Shown here one piece after another: positions 25,767 to 35,738 of a stretch of DNA of 64,000 bases. Position 1 is the first letter of the stretch, and every line of letters begins with the position of its first letter. The stretch comes from Pedobacter insulae (GTDB taxonomy: Bacteria; Bacteroidota; Bacteroidia; Sphingobacteriales; Sphingobacteriaceae), in the NCBI RefSeq assembly GCF_900113525.1, contig NZ_FOPP01000005.1, positions 1-64,000 on the forward strand, written 5' to 3'. Both the position numbers and the translations under genes were made by a program. The notes beneath the pieces were generated by a model, which worked only from the letters and a program-made list of their open reading frames with translations, was not told the DNA's origin and did not search any database.

Positions 25767-28250
25767 TTAGTTCACTAAAAACAACGCATTGGTAAACAAT
25801 TGCTTCCCATTTTCCCAAAAAGAGCGGAACAGGACACTAGCCCCTAGATAAATAATTGTACCTCTTCCCGATTGCTGAGCACCAAATAACATGCCTGTAG
25901 CAAGTTTCTTTTTCACTTTTTCTCCTGCAATCCCAGCCACATAACTATTCTCCTTTAAGGTTCCCACATTCCATCCGTTATCTAACGGCTCATATATTTT
26001 CTCATCTGTTTTCAGGGTATAATAATATTTCCCTAAACCCATTGCCAGAGGGTGACTACCGTCTAGGTTAACCCTATAAATTGCTCCTGGAATAGCATTC
26101 TCCAGATCATCTTTATCCTTTTGTGCGTAGGTCCTTTGAATTGTTTGTTTTTCATCCTTTTTCGGGTATTCTTTTTTCTTGATATCAAATGGCCTTTTAC
26201 CAACAATTGACGTAATGGCATCTTCAAGTAATATAATTTTTCCTCCTGCTGCAATCCAAGTGCTCAGTTGGTCGCCTAGTTTTTCGCCGTAATTGCCATC
26301 AGGCAAAATCAAAGTATTGATTTTATTGATGTCGAGATTATTTACACTTTGGGCACTAATCATGGTAATTGGATAATTCAACTCTTGCTCAAAAAAATGC
26401 CAAATTTCACCTATACTTTGCGACGACACTTCTTGCCCTGTTACTACAGCAATTTTAGGTGCACTTAAAAGTCGGTAAACCTGTGATCCGAAGTCTTTCC
26501 CTCTTTCAACATAGCCGCTACTAATTGGATAAAATGAGGTGTTATAATCTTTCGCCACCTGACCAAGTATCGATATTAAGTCTCTATTTATTTTTTCATT
26601 CTCTGTACGATAAATTAATAAAGAACCAGCAGGGTATGATCTACCGCCAATGGTAAACCCTTCATCTGCCATACGTATTTTTATGTTTCTCTTTTGGAGT
26701 GCTATTAACGTTTGCGCATCATTTACGGAGTTCCATTTAACTGCCCATGCGTAGGGTCTTTGAACAGCTGGAATGCTTTCGCTCTTTTCTGCAATGAAAT
26801 TAAAACTACCAGAAATTGCTTCTTTTACACCATAGGTATTTAAGCCATAGGCGTAAGGTAATGCCCAAGCGGTGATGTCATAGGTATTGGAATCAGTAAC
26901 CAATGTTTGCGGTTCGAACAGCACGTTTGCCATTACTGCATGAGGTTGCTGCAAATTTACAATCAGGTCATTTCGATCAATTTTAAAGTTCTCTACCTTT
27001 TGGGTCTCATAGTTATAACCGCTTAAACTTCTATCGCCACCAAAAGCGAAGTTTATTTGATTTCTCCTTAATAACTCTGCCAACTTACGTAAACGACCAA
27101 TATTTTGCGCTTTAACGATATAACTTTTGTAGATTCCCGGAGGGTTAGTAGTACTTTGATCGAAGTACTTTTTAAACTCACTCAATAATTTATCCGAGTG
27201 TGTTGCTACTGTTTCCAGGGTTGCCATGGAAGTAGTAAAATGATGGTCTATGCGGTCTTTTAAAGTAAGCGTATCTCCATCTGAAGTTATGACTGCAAGG
27301 CCCGCCCTAATCCCTCCCTGTTCATAGGTCATTCCAATTGCCCCATTATATAAGGGATAGGTATCGCCATAAGATGGATAAAGTAGGTCAAACCGCTCTT
27401 TGGTAAAATACTGCCAACCATTTTCATCAAAATATTTCGCATTATTTTTGCCTACGGTTACCTGAAATTCCCGCTGCCATGCTGTGATGTCTTGATGAAC
27501 TGGCTCAGCTGCCGGGGCAAAATAGTAAGGTTCATTATAACTTTGTTCATGAAAATCTACATGTACTTGCGGCAACCAATTATGATAGGCTACTAAACGC
27601 TGTTGGGTTTCTATTTGAGTTTGCCATGCCCAGTCTCTATTTAAATCGTAGTAATAGTGATTGGGGCGGCCTCCTGGCCAAGGTTCGCTGTGTTCTCTAG
27701 AGGAAGGGTCTGGATTTGGGACTTTGCCGCTAACCATGTTGAAATAGCTTACATATCTTTCCCTTCCATCTGGATTTAAGCATGGATCTATAATCACCAC
27801 CGTATTCTTTAACCACTGTTTCGTTTGTTGATCGGTTGCATTTGCCAAAGTATATAATACACGCATAGAGGTTTCAGTCGAATTTGCCTCATTGCCATGA
27901 ACATTGTAACTTAACCACAAAATAGCGGGTTGTTTGGCAGAGCGAACCACATTTTTATCCCCACTAGCCAAATTCAGGTTATTAGTTCTAATTTGCTCCA
28001 ATCGGCTCATATTGGCCTCATCCGACAGTACCGCTAGTAATAATTCTCGTCCCTCATAGGTTTTTCCATACACCTGAAGCTGGATATTTTTTGCCGTTGA
28101 GGCTACTTTTTTAAAATAATCCACCACTTTTTGATGAGGGGTAAAGTGACTTCCCAGAGGATAACCCAAAAACTCATCGGGAGAAGGTACCTGAGCAGTT
28201 GCTATAAGTCCACCCAATAGTAATAGGGACAGCGTAACTAATTTCTTCAT
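25767..28250 (-). CDS. Secreted M14-family zinc carboxypeptidase-like protein
   Basis: 827 residues with a signal peptide (1-19). M14 zinc site: HGNE (H118, E121) and a later His in HVDFHEQ (about 230-234); substrate-binding NRDW (about 204-207), and the catalytic Glu in MTYEQGG (about 320). The long C-terminal part (about 400-827) includes a glutamine-amidotransferase-like fold (GNYGEKLGDQLSTWIAAGGKIILLEDA). Probably degrades peptides or peptidoglycan-derived material in the periplasm; the substrate is unknown. Confidence 0.82.
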   Translation of the reverse strand: MKKLVTLSLLLLGGLIATAQVPSPDEFLGYPLGSHFTPHQKVVDYFKKVASTAKNIQLQVYGKTYEGRELLLAVLSDEANMSRLEQIRTNNLNLASGDKNVVRSAKQPAILWLSYNVHGNEANSTETSMRVLYTLANATDQQTKQWLKNTVVIIDPCLNPDGRERYVSYFNMVSGKVPNPDPSSREHSEPWPGGRPNHYYYDLNRDWAWQTQIETQQRLVAYHNWLPQVHVDFHEQSYNEPYYFAPAAEPVHQDITAWQREFQVTVGKNNAKYFDENGWQYFTKERFDLLYPSYGDTYPLYNGAIGMTYEQGGIRAGLAVITSDGDTLTLKDRIDHHFTTSMATLETVATHSDKLLSEFKKYFDQSTTNPPGIYKSYIVKAQNIGRLRKLAELLRRNQINFAFGGDRSLSGYNYETQKVENFKIDRNDLIVNLQQPHAVMANVLFEPQTLVTDSNTYDITAWALPYAYGLNTYGVKEAISGSFNFIAEKSESIPAVQRPYAWAVKWNSVNDAQTLIALQKRNIKIRMADEGFTIGGRSYPAGSLLIYRTENEKINRDLISILGQVAKDYNTSFYPISSGYVERGKDFGSQVYRLLSAPKIAVVTGQEVSSQSIGEIWHFFEQELNYPITMISAQSVNNLDINKINTLILPDGNYGEKLGDQLSTWIAAGGKIILLEDAITSIVGKRPFDIKKKEYPKKDEKQTIQRTYAQKDKDDLENAIPGAIYRVNLDGSHPLAMGLGKYYYTLKTDEKIYEPLDNGWNVGTLKENSYVAGIAGEKVKKKLATGMLFGAQQSGRGTIIYLGASVLFRSFWENGKQLFTNALFLVN

Positions 28251-28269
28251 ATTAATCTGTATATGTCCG

Positions 28270-28308
28270 TTGACAAAGTTTCGGCAATGTGCATAAAAAC
28301 TTTGTCAA
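28270..28308. repeat. 12-bp inverted repeat in the M14-murF divergent region
   Basis: TTGACAAAGTTT (28270-28281) and AAACTTTGTCAA (28297-28308) are perfect inverted copies separated by 15 bases. Each arm contains ACTTTG, the core of a -7 box, pointing away from the centre. Could be a paired operator or overlapping divergent promoters. Confidence 0.5.
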
Positions 28309-28390
28309 TGTTTGATGAATATACTAAAAAGAATAGTTGTATTTGCCTTTGCATTTGTAATTTTACGATAAGAATTAACTTGTAACATCA

Positions 28391-29692
28391 ATGACCAGCA
28401 TCGAAGTCCTTTATCAGCATTATTTAAATCACCCTATAGTCTCTACTGATACTAGAACGATTATTAAGGGTTGTATGTTTTTTGCTTTAAGGGGAGAAAA
28501 TTTCGACGCAAATACCTTTGCTGCTGAAGCTTTGCAACTGGGTGCCGCATTCGTAATAGTTGACAGAGAAGAATTTGCGCTAAATGAAAATTGTATCCTG
28601 GTTCCAGATGTTTTAACTGCCTTACAGGACTTAGCTACATATCATCGGAAGAAATTAAATATACCAGTGATTGGCCTCACAGGAAGCAATGGAAAAACTA
28701 CTACCAAAGAATTAATTAAGGCTGTTCTGTCCGAAAAGTATCAAGTGTTTGCGACAAAAGGGAATTTAAATAATCACATTGGAGTGCCCTTATCTATTTT
28801 GTCAATATCGCATGCCGTAGAAATCGCTGTGATTGAAATGGGTGCGAACCACCAAAAAGAAATAGCCATGCTTTGTGAGATCGCTCAGCCTACACACGGA
28901 TTAATCACTAATATCGGCTTGGCTCACTTGGATGGCTTTGGAGGCTTTGAAGGCGTAAAAAAGGGTAAGGCAGAATTGTATGCCTACCTTAAAAAAGCTC
29001 ATGGCTATACTTTTATTTACCGAAACAACCCCTATTTAATCGAGATGAGTAGCACAGCGGATTTGACTAAGGTTGTGTACTATGGCACGGCTAAAGAAAA
29101 TTCTATTAGCGGTGAGCTGATCGATACCGATCCGTTGATTGAATTAAAGTGGTCATATCTTGAGCATACCTTTAATGCGAAAGCTAATCTGACTGGCACC
29201 TATAATTTTGAAAATATACTCGCTGCGATTTGCATCGGCAATTTCTTTGCTATTAAACCCGAAGAGATCAATAGGGGATTAGCTAATTACTTTCCTGTTA
29301 ATAACCGTTCTCAACTTACTAAGACAACCAACAATAGCGTAATTTGCGATTTTTATAATGCCAATCCGAGCAGTATGATGGCGGCTTTGAATAACTTAAA
29401 ATCTTTATCTGCCAAACACAAAACTGTTATTATTGGCGATATGTTTGAGCTGGGTGATGAAGCGGCAAAACAGCACCAAAACATCATTGAACTGGCGCTC
29501 GGCTTTAATTTTGACGAACTAATTTTTATAGGAGAGAACTTCTTCGCCTTTAAAAATCAATATCAAGGAAAATTTTTTAACACAAGAGCTGAGGCTCAAT
29601 TGTATTTAACTCAGCATACCCTCAAAGATAGTTTGATCTTGTTAAAAGGAAGTAGGGGAATGGCTTTAGAGCAACTATTACCCTTACTTTAA
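28391..29692 (+). CDS. murF: UDP-N-acetylmuramoyl-tripeptide--D-alanyl-D-alanine ligase
   Basis: 433 residues. Adds D-Ala-D-Ala to the UDP-MurNAc tripeptide in cytoplasmic peptidoglycan synthesis. N-terminal DTRTIIKGCMFFALRGENFD uracil-binding region, ATP site GLTGSNGKTTTKE (about 95-107), middle domain NNRSQ, and the C-terminal DFYNANPSSMMAALN and GDMFELGDEA motifs. It ends four bases into the convergent gldH. No mur neighbours are present, so it stands alone here. Confidence 0.95.
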   Translation: MTSIEVLYQHYLNHPIVSTDTRTIIKGCMFFALRGENFDANTFAAEALQLGAAFVIVDREEFALNENCILVPDVLTALQDLATYHRKKLNIPVIGLTGSNGKTTTKELIKAVLSEKYQVFATKGNLNNHIGVPLSILSISHAVEIAVIEMGANHQKEIAMLCEIAQPTHGLITNIGLAHLDGFGGFEGVKKGKAELYAYLKKAHGYTFIYRNNPYLIEMSSTADLTKVVYYGTAKENSISGELIDTDPLIELKWSYLEHTFNAKANLTGTYNFENILAAICIGNFFAIKPEEINRGLANYFPVNNRSQLTKTTNNSVICDFYNANPSSMMAALNNLKSLSAKHKTVIIGDMFELGDEAAKQHQNIIELALGFNFDELIFIGENFFAFKNQYQGKFFNTRAEAQLYLTQHTLKDSLILLKGSRGMALEQLLPLL

Positions 29693-30183
29693 GGGTTCAC
29701 TAGATCAACGGTCAAACCTATATCACTTACGCCAACCAAGGGGTTATCGCGCATATTTTGTTCCACTTCAAGCACATAATTACCCGCTTTTGGAAAATGA
29801 AAATCTTTTAACAGGGGAAAAGTATTGCTGTATAAGTTTCCAGATCCTTTACCCAACCATGATCCATCAGCTTTAGCGAGCTGAAACTGATATCTGGTGC
29901 TTTTAGACAATGTATTCCCTTTAAGGCGTGCAATTACATATATATTGGCATAACGGTAGTCGGCAGTATTCCGGATCTTGAAGAAAACATTGTAGCCTTT
30001 TGAGGAATCCTTGATGTCTAAAGTTGCTCTTACACTTTTAGCATACATCCAACTATTATCCGGCACCTCCATGTTTACATCAATCAAATTATTACTTGTA
30101 CAGCCATTAAATAGCAGTACCAATGTCAACGACAGCAGTATAGTTTTCAGTTTATTCACTCGCAGGTTTCTCTGTTGCTCCAT
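29689..30183 (-). CDS. gldH: Gliding-motility lipoprotein GldH
   Basis: 164 residues. Lipoprotein signal with Cys at about 27 (LLFNGC), then the conserved NNLIDVNMEVPDNSW and the ADYRYANIYVIARL stretch I know from GldH. GldH is needed for gliding in Flavobacterium and is kept in Bacteroidota with or without motility. Its start lies inside the end of ricT (32-base overlap), so translation is coupled to the last codons of the Asn/Arg-rich tail. Last gene of holB-ricT-gldH. Confidence 0.85.
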   Translation of the reverse strand: MEQQRNLRVNKLKTILLSLTLVLLFNGCTSNNLIDVNMEVPDNSWMYAKSVRATLDIKDSSKGYNVFFKIRNTADYRYANIYVIARLKGNTLSKSTRYQFQLAKADGSWLGKGSGNLYSNTFPLLKDFHFPKAGNYVLEVEQNMRDNPLVGVSDIGLTVDLVNP

Positions 30184-31540
30184 CGGCCGACCTATTTTTA
30201 TTTCGATTCTTATTCCGGTTTCTATTATTTCTATTCGCGGGCTTTGGTGAATTTTGTTGTGTTGGATTCGCGGACTTTTGTTGTTGTCCAGGTTTAGTTA
30301 CAGCATTCGGATCTTTAGCTCTCTGTGGCTGTTGCTTTGGCGCATTTGATCTAGCTTGCTGATTTGGACCCGGCTGATTGCGATTTGGATTGCGGTCGTT
30401 TCTGTTATTATTTTTATTACGATTGTTTTTGTTTTTCGACCTATCATCCAAACGAGTTAAGCTATCTTGGCCAACTACATTTTCATAATCGTGAACCTTC
30501 TCTACAATGGCCGTCTTTTTTAACTCAACTGCTTCATCTTTTAAATTGCTAGGCTTTTCTCCTTTTTTGTTCATCGCCATTATTTCTTTAACGCGATCTA
30601 CTTTGAGAGGAATCCAGTCTTCCTGGTTAGCATAGCTAAACCACATGAGTTTTTTAAATATGTCTGTTTTTTGGTGACGGGCAACGCCCACTTCTGTCTG
30701 CAATGAGTCAATACGATCTGGGATATCTTTCAAGGCATCTAAATAGGTGTCCAATTCATAATTTAAGCAGCACTTTAATTTACCACATTGTCCGGCAAGT
30801 TTTAAAGTATTCAGAGACAAATTTTGATAGCGCGCCGCAGCAGTAGAAACTGTTTTAAAGTTTGTTAACCAGGTAGAACAGCAAAGTTCTCTTCCACAAG
30901 AGCCAATTCCGCCCAATCTCCCCGCTTCTTGTCTCATACCGATTTGACGCATTTCTATTCTAATCCTAAAGGTTTCCGCCATCTTCTTGATCAGTTCTCT
31001 AAAATCTACCCTACCCTCTGCGGTATAAAAGAAAGTGGCTTTGGTTTTATCCCCTTGATAGTCGACATCACTAATCTTCATTGACAAATGTAGATCCAAG
31101 GCTAGCGTGCGAGCTTTATGCATGGTTTCCCATTCCTTCGCCTTAGCAGATTTCCATTTTTCTACATCAGTTTCTGATGCCTTTCTGTAAATTTTTCGCG
31201 TTACCTGATCTAGCGGTGTTTTACGGCGTTTCATTTGCATCCTAACCAATTCCCCGGTTAAAGAGATATGGCCAATATCATATCCGCCTGTTGCGCCTTC
31301 TACAGCAACCAACTCACCTATTTCGAGATAAATATTATCGTTGTTTAAAAAAAATTCTTTCCTAGCACCTTTAAACTTTACTTCAACTACTTGAAAAGGA
31401 ACATAATTAGCGGGCATATCCAGATTAGCAAGCCAATCATGAACTTCCATTTTCTGACATCCACCAGTAAGGCAAGACCCGTTACTTTTGCATCCAGAGG
31501 GGGCACAACCACCACCTGTCGAACAACTTCCACATCCCAT
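30152..31540 (-). CDS. ricT: PSP1/RicT-type iron-sulfur regulatory protein
   Basis: 462 residues. PSP1 domain with the conserved Cys cluster SCGRELCCSTW ... GQCGKLKCCLNYE (about 213-260) as in YaaT/RicT, a subunit of an iron-sulfur RNA-processing regulator in Bacillus. Two unusual ends: six Cys within the first 28 residues in Gly/Ser-rich sequence, and a C-terminal tail of about 95 residues of Asn, Arg, Lys, Gln and Pro. Placed between holB and gldH, the usual order in Bacteroidota. Confidence 0.85.
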   Translation of the reverse strand: MGCGSCSTGGGCAPSGCKSNGSCLTGGCQKMEVHDWLANLDMPANYVPFQVVEVKFKGARKEFFLNNDNIYLEIGELVAVEGATGGYDIGHISLTGELVRMQMKRRKTPLDQVTRKIYRKASETDVEKWKSAKAKEWETMHKARTLALDLHLSMKISDVDYQGDKTKATFFYTAEGRVDFRELIKKMAETFRIRIEMRQIGMRQEAGRLGGIGSCGRELCCSTWLTNFKTVSTAAARYQNLSLNTLKLAGQCGKLKCCLNYELDTYLDALKDIPDRIDSLQTEVGVARHQKTDIFKKLMWFSYANQEDWIPLKVDRVKEIMAMNKKGEKPSNLKDEAVELKKTAIVEKVHDYENVVGQDSLTRLDDRSKNKNNRNKNNNRNDRNPNRNQPGPNQQARSNAPKQQPQRAKDPNAVTKPGQQQKSANPTQQNSPKPANRNNRNRNKNRNKNRSADGATEKPASE

Positions 31541-31541
31541 A

Positions 31542-32690
31542 TTAATTATATATATATTGAGTCCCTTTCGGGAGCGATTTAAACTTAATTATTTTAACTA
31601 GTTGTAAAGATACATCTAAAAACAGAATTTTCGGATTCGCATTACGCTCGATATGATAATGTGCTTTTTCCAACTCTCCAATTAACGCTTCAACCATTGC
31701 TAGATTTAACACATGGGTTGATAGCTTAATAGCGACCTCCAGGCTTTGAGGCGATAATTTAACCAACTCATCTCCGCCGCTTAACAGCAAGCTACACTCG
31801 CGAAGAAAATTAATACCATATTTCAAAAAATTCTTCTGATTTTCCCTTCCCCAGCCTGCGGCGGTTTCAGTAAAAGATATCATAGCAGGTACTTTATTTC
31901 CAAAACCCATCCTCAACCACTCCGCAAAATAACTGGCATTGTTATTTGGCGAGTCGTTCAAAAGCAGCTTTGCATCAATTAAATTTCCATCAGCCAAAAA
32001 ACTATATTCTTCCGCTTGATGTGGCATCATCTGTGCCTTACTAAGCAAATACCCTTCTATTTCCGAGCTATTAAGTTTTGGGATCTTAACTAACTGGGTT
32101 CTCGATAAAATGGTAGATAAAATTTGTTCCTGATTTTGAGCCACTAAAATAAAAAGTGTGTTTGCAGGTGGTTCTTCAATAATCTTTAACAATGCATTTC
32201 CTTCTTTATCTAAAAATTCAGGTAGCCACATAATCAATACTTTCGTTTCAGCTTCGAATGCTTTATAACTTAGTTTTTTGATAATGTCATGACACTCGGC
32301 TATGTTAATATTGGCCTGTTTATTTTCAGCGTTCAGCTTCGAGCGCCATATATCCAAATTAAAATAAGGATCATCAAGAAGCATTGCACGCCATTCTTCC
32401 AACACATCTATAGAAACTTTTACATCTTTTGAAGCGAAAAAAGGATAAGAAAAGTGAAGGTCGGGATGAATATATTTTTCGTATTTACGACATGAAGCGC
32501 ACAAGCCACAACTATCAGTTGCTGTTTTATCCTGACAATTAATATATTGTGCATAAGCAATCGCTAAAGGTAGTGCTCCACTACCTTCGCTAGATAAGAA
32601 AAGCTGGGCATGGCTTACCCGGTTTTCTTTTACCGTTTGTATTAGCTGGCTTTTTATATTTTCTTGGCCAATAATCTCTTTAAACTGCAT
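31542..32690 (-). CDS. holB: DNA polymerase III subunit delta'
   Basis: 382 residues. AAA+ clamp-loader subunit: IIGQENIKSQLIQTVKENRVSHAQLF at the start, the four-Cys zinc module C-x8-CGLCASC (about residues 52-66), and the LIMWLPEFLDKEGNALLKIIEEPP sensor region. The P-loop is degenerate (SSEGSGALPLA), as in delta'. First gene of the operon with ricT following after one base. Confidence 0.9.
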   Translation of the reverse strand: MQFKEIIGQENIKSQLIQTVKENRVSHAQLFLSSEGSGALPLAIAYAQYINCQDKTATDSCGLCASCRKYEKYIHPDLHFSYPFFASKDVKVSIDVLEEWRAMLLDDPYFNLDIWRSKLNAENKQANINIAECHDIIKKLSYKAFEAETKVLIMWLPEFLDKEGNALLKIIEEPPANTLFILVAQNQEQILSTILSRTQLVKIPKLNSSEIEGYLLSKAQMMPHQAEEYSFLADGNLIDAKLLLNDSPNNNASYFAEWLRMGFGNKVPAMISFTETAAGWGRENQKNFLKYGINFLRECSLLLSGGDELVKLSPQSLEVAIKLSTHVLNLAMVEALIGELEKAHYHIERNANPKILFLDVSLQLVKIIKFKSLPKGTQYIYN

Positions 32691-32740
32691 CGGTGCAAAA
32701 TAGGGATAATTAGCTAATTGACCTAATTGTAAAATATTAG

Positions 32741-32779
32741 TTGATATATCAATATTATACCTCCATTCCTTATTTTTGT
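32741..32779 (+). promoter_or_regulatory. marR promoter with upstream palindrome
   Basis: TATTTTTG at 32772-32779 is an exact -7 box, 8 bases before the marR ATG. The perfect palindrome TTGATATATCAA at 32741-32752 lies where the -33 region is expected and may be the MarR operator. Confidence 0.45.
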
Positions 32780-32786
32780 ATCAGCT

Positions 32787-33215
32787 ATGGAAAAATTAAA
32801 CGACACCTTTTTGTACACGATCGACAAGTGTTTTAGAAGCTATCATCAGTTTGCCCAAAAAAATGTACGTAAAGCAGGATTTAAGATAACCATAGATCAA
32901 TGGCTAATTCTAAAAAACGTTTCCGAAAATCCTGACATCACCCAAAACGACCTCAGCAAACTTGTTTTTAAAGACAAAGCATCTATTACACGCATCATTC
33001 AATTACTCATTAATGCGGGTTATCTGATACGAGAAACTCATCCCGGCGACAAAAGGAGAGTAAACTTAACCCTCACCACAAGTGGTGAAAAAATAACAGC
33101 CGAAGTCGAAAAAATTGCTTTTCAAAATCGGGCTGCTGCGCTAAAAGGTGTGAACCTTGAGCTTATGGCAGAAATGAAAATTGCTTTACAAGAAATCATC
33201 AACAATTGCTCTTAA
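32787..33215 (+). CDS. MarR-family transcriptional regulator
   Basis: 142 residues with a winged HTH: ITIDQWLILKNVSENPDITQNDLSKLVFKDKASITRIIQLLINAGYLIRETHPGDKRRVNLTLT, where DKRR marks the wing. Ligand unknown. It lies 13 bases before the outer-membrane receptor gene, so it probably controls that gene and itself. An upstream palindrome fits autoregulation. Confidence 0.9.
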   Translation: MEKLNDTFLYTIDKCFRSYHQFAQKNVRKAGFKITIDQWLILKNVSENPDITQNDLSKLVFKDKASITRIIQLLINAGYLIRETHPGDKRRVNLTLTTSGEKITAEVEKIAFQNRAAALKGVNLELMAEMKIALQEIINNCS

Positions 33216-33228
33216 CCACCACACAATA

Positions 33229-35655
33229 ATGAAATCAATATTTAAGGTTCTATTTTTCTTTCTTTTGCTTTGCGGAAGCGAAAATTTGCTGGCGCAGGCT
33301 GCAAATCCAGATTTTAGCATTATCGTTTTAGACAACCAACAGCAGCCTATCGCAAATGCAACGGTGGAGCTGCGAGGGGCCGAAAATAAAGTACTGGTGA
33401 AAACAGTAACCACCACAATTTCTGGAACGGCAGCATTTTTTATGTTAAAAGAAGGTAAATATTACGCCGTAGTGAGTGCGAATGATTATAGCGCAAAAAA
33501 TACGGCAATATTCCAAATTCCGTCGCCAACCAAAACCTTAACGCTTTCATTAAGCAGCGAGACGAAGAACCTTCAAGAAGTAACCGTTACCGGCAAAAAA
33601 CAAATGATTGAACGTAAACAAGGGAAGACTATTGTTAATGTTGACGCAGCGGTAACGAATGCCGGAACCACGGTCCTGGAAGTGCTAGAGAAATCACCAG
33701 GGGTAATGGTCGACAAAAATGGAAGCATCAGTTTACAGGGAAAGGCTAGCGTATTGGTGATGATAGATGATAAACCCACCTATTTATCGGGCACTGAATT
33801 AAGTAATCTGTTGGGAAGTATGAGCTCCAGTCAAGTTAATCAGATAGAGCTCATTACTAGCCCATCTGCCAAATACGATGCTAATGGAAATGCTGGAATT
33901 ATCAATATTAAAACAAAAAAGAATAAGCAAGAAGGATTTAATGGCAATCTTACTACGAATTTAGGACATGGAAGACACCTAAAAAGCAATAATTCATTAA
34001 TGCTAAATTACAGACAGGGGAGCATAAATGCTTTTGTAAACTACAGCATGAATTACAACAAGGGATTTATGGATATTTATGCCTATCGCAAGTATTTTGA
34101 TCAACAGAATGCAATTATTTCAACCCTCGATCAACCTAGTCATTTAGGAAATGAAAACCTGAACAATTTGATTAGAACTGGGCTTGATTTTTACGTAAGT
34201 CCGAAAACTACCTTGGGCTTAACCCTTACAGGTACACTGGTATCGAGAAAAGGGCTAGGTAACGCAACGGCAACATGGCTAAGCCCCCAGATGGTGCAGG
34301 ATTCGGCTATTACAACGAACAGTAGTAGCGATTTTAATTTGAAAAATGGCTCCGTAAATCTTTATGGCAGACATACGATTACAAAGACTCAAGAACTGGG
34401 GTTTGATATAGATTATTTGAGATATGGCGTTGCTAACGACCAAAATTTTCAAAACATTAGAACAGGAGCAGTAAGTTACAATCAGGGATCGAGAGGGGAT
34501 ATTCCCTCTCAACTAGAAATTTTCGCGGCAAAAGCAGACTATACACTGCAACTGGGGAAAAGTGCGAAATTTGAAGCCGGATTGAAATCGTCCTCTATCA
34601 ACACTGACAACACCGCAAATTATCAACTCTTTAATGGTACTAACTGGACAGAGGACCTTAAAAAGAGTAATCATTTCTTGTACCGAGAACATATTAATTC
34701 GGTATATAGTAGCATTGAACAAAAAGTTAACCGGTTAAGCTATCAAATAGGTCTGCGTTATGAAAACACGAACTATACTGGTAATCAATTAGGGAATGCG
34801 TTGCAACCTGGCAGCAAGTTTGCTAGAAATTATCAAAACTTATTCCCTTCTGGCTACCTTACCTATGAGGTGGACTCTGCCAACTCATTGTCTTTTACAA
34901 CAGGCCGAAGAATCGACAGACCTGCCTATCAAAAGCTAAATCCTTTCGTTTTCATTATTAATAAATATACTTATCAGCGAGGAAATCCATTTTTCTTACC
35001 GCAGCATACCTGGAACTTCGAACTGAGCCACTCTTATAAACGGTTTTTGACTACGGCAATTTCTTATAGTGGCACCAAGAATTATTTCTCGCAACTATTC
35101 TTATCAGAAGGAAATGACATCTTAGTGTATACAGAAGGAAATGTTGGCCAGATGCACAATTTAGGTTTTTATGTGACCGCTCAGGTATCTCCATTTAAAT
35201 GGTGGTCTGTAACTGCCCAAAGTAATTTCAATTATAAAAAACTCAGTGGTTATCAAAATGTAGACTACAAATCTTCGGTAAGGCAACTACATACTACCGT
35301 GAATAATCAATTCCGAATTAACCCTACCTTAAATGCCGAGATTTCTGGATTTTATACCACAAAGGCCCGTAATGATTTACAGGAACTTTTATATCCAACA
35401 GGGCAAGTTTCGGCTGGCATTATTAAAACGATCTTGAAAGGAAAAGGAAGTTTTCGCTTAACAGCCAGAGATATTTTTTACACACAGGCTATGGAAGGAT
35501 TAACGGATTTTCCAGGTGCCAATGAATATTTTATTCTATGGAGGGATACCCAGGTACTTAACATAGGCTTCAATTATCGATTTGGAAAACCCTTGAAAGC
35601 GGCTAAGCGTTCTGCCGGAGGTGCGGCCGATGAAATTAATAGAGCAGGGACTTAA
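33229..35655 (+). CDS. Outer-membrane beta-barrel protein, TonB-receptor-like
   Basis: 808 residues from the ATG at 33229 (an upstream in-frame start lacks a signal peptide). Signal peptide to about 23 (ENLLAQA), a carboxypeptidase-regulatory-like beta-sandwich (about 28-110), a plug (TVLEVLEKSPGVMVDKNG ... YDANGNAGIINIKTKK) and a large barrel. The family is the outer-membrane beta-barrel group close to TonB-dependent receptors; a TonB box is not clear. The ligand is unknown. Cotranscribed with the MarR regulator. Confidence 0.85.
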   Translation: MKSIFKVLFFFLLLCGSENLLAQAANPDFSIIVLDNQQQPIANATVELRGAENKVLVKTVTTTISGTAAFFMLKEGKYYAVVSANDYSAKNTAIFQIPSPTKTLTLSLSSETKNLQEVTVTGKKQMIERKQGKTIVNVDAAVTNAGTTVLEVLEKSPGVMVDKNGSISLQGKASVLVMIDDKPTYLSGTELSNLLGSMSSSQVNQIELITSPSAKYDANGNAGIINIKTKKNKQEGFNGNLTTNLGHGRHLKSNNSLMLNYRQGSINAFVNYSMNYNKGFMDIYAYRKYFDQQNAIISTLDQPSHLGNENLNNLIRTGLDFYVSPKTTLGLTLTGTLVSRKGLGNATATWLSPQMVQDSAITTNSSSDFNLKNGSVNLYGRHTITKTQELGFDIDYLRYGVANDQNFQNIRTGAVSYNQGSRGDIPSQLEIFAAKADYTLQLGKSAKFEAGLKSSSINTDNTANYQLFNGTNWTEDLKKSNHFLYREHINSVYSSIEQKVNRLSYQIGLRYENTNYTGNQLGNALQPGSKFARNYQNLFPSGYLTYEVDSANSLSFTTGRRIDRPAYQKLNPFVFIINKYTYQRGNPFFLPQHTWNFELSHSYKRFLTTAISYSGTKNYFSQLFLSEGNDILVYTEGNVGQMHNLGFYVTAQVSPFKWWSVTAQSNFNYKKLSGYQNVDYKSSVRQLHTTVNNQFRINPTLNAEISGFYTTKARNDLQELLYPTGQVSAGIIKTILKGKGSFRLTARDIFYTQAMEGLTDFPGANEYFILWRDTQVLNIGFNYRFGKPLKAAKRSAGGAADEINRAGT

Positions 35656-35738
35656 ATAGTCTTTTAAGATAATTCTAGTTCAAAAACGGCTATTTTTTCA
35701 GATATTTAGCAGGTAAAATAAAATTTCCTGTAATTACT

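Noticed and set aside
26923..26935. GGTTCGAAC word resembling a tRNA T-loop
   Set aside because: Lies inside the M14 gene and no cloverleaf can be built around it.
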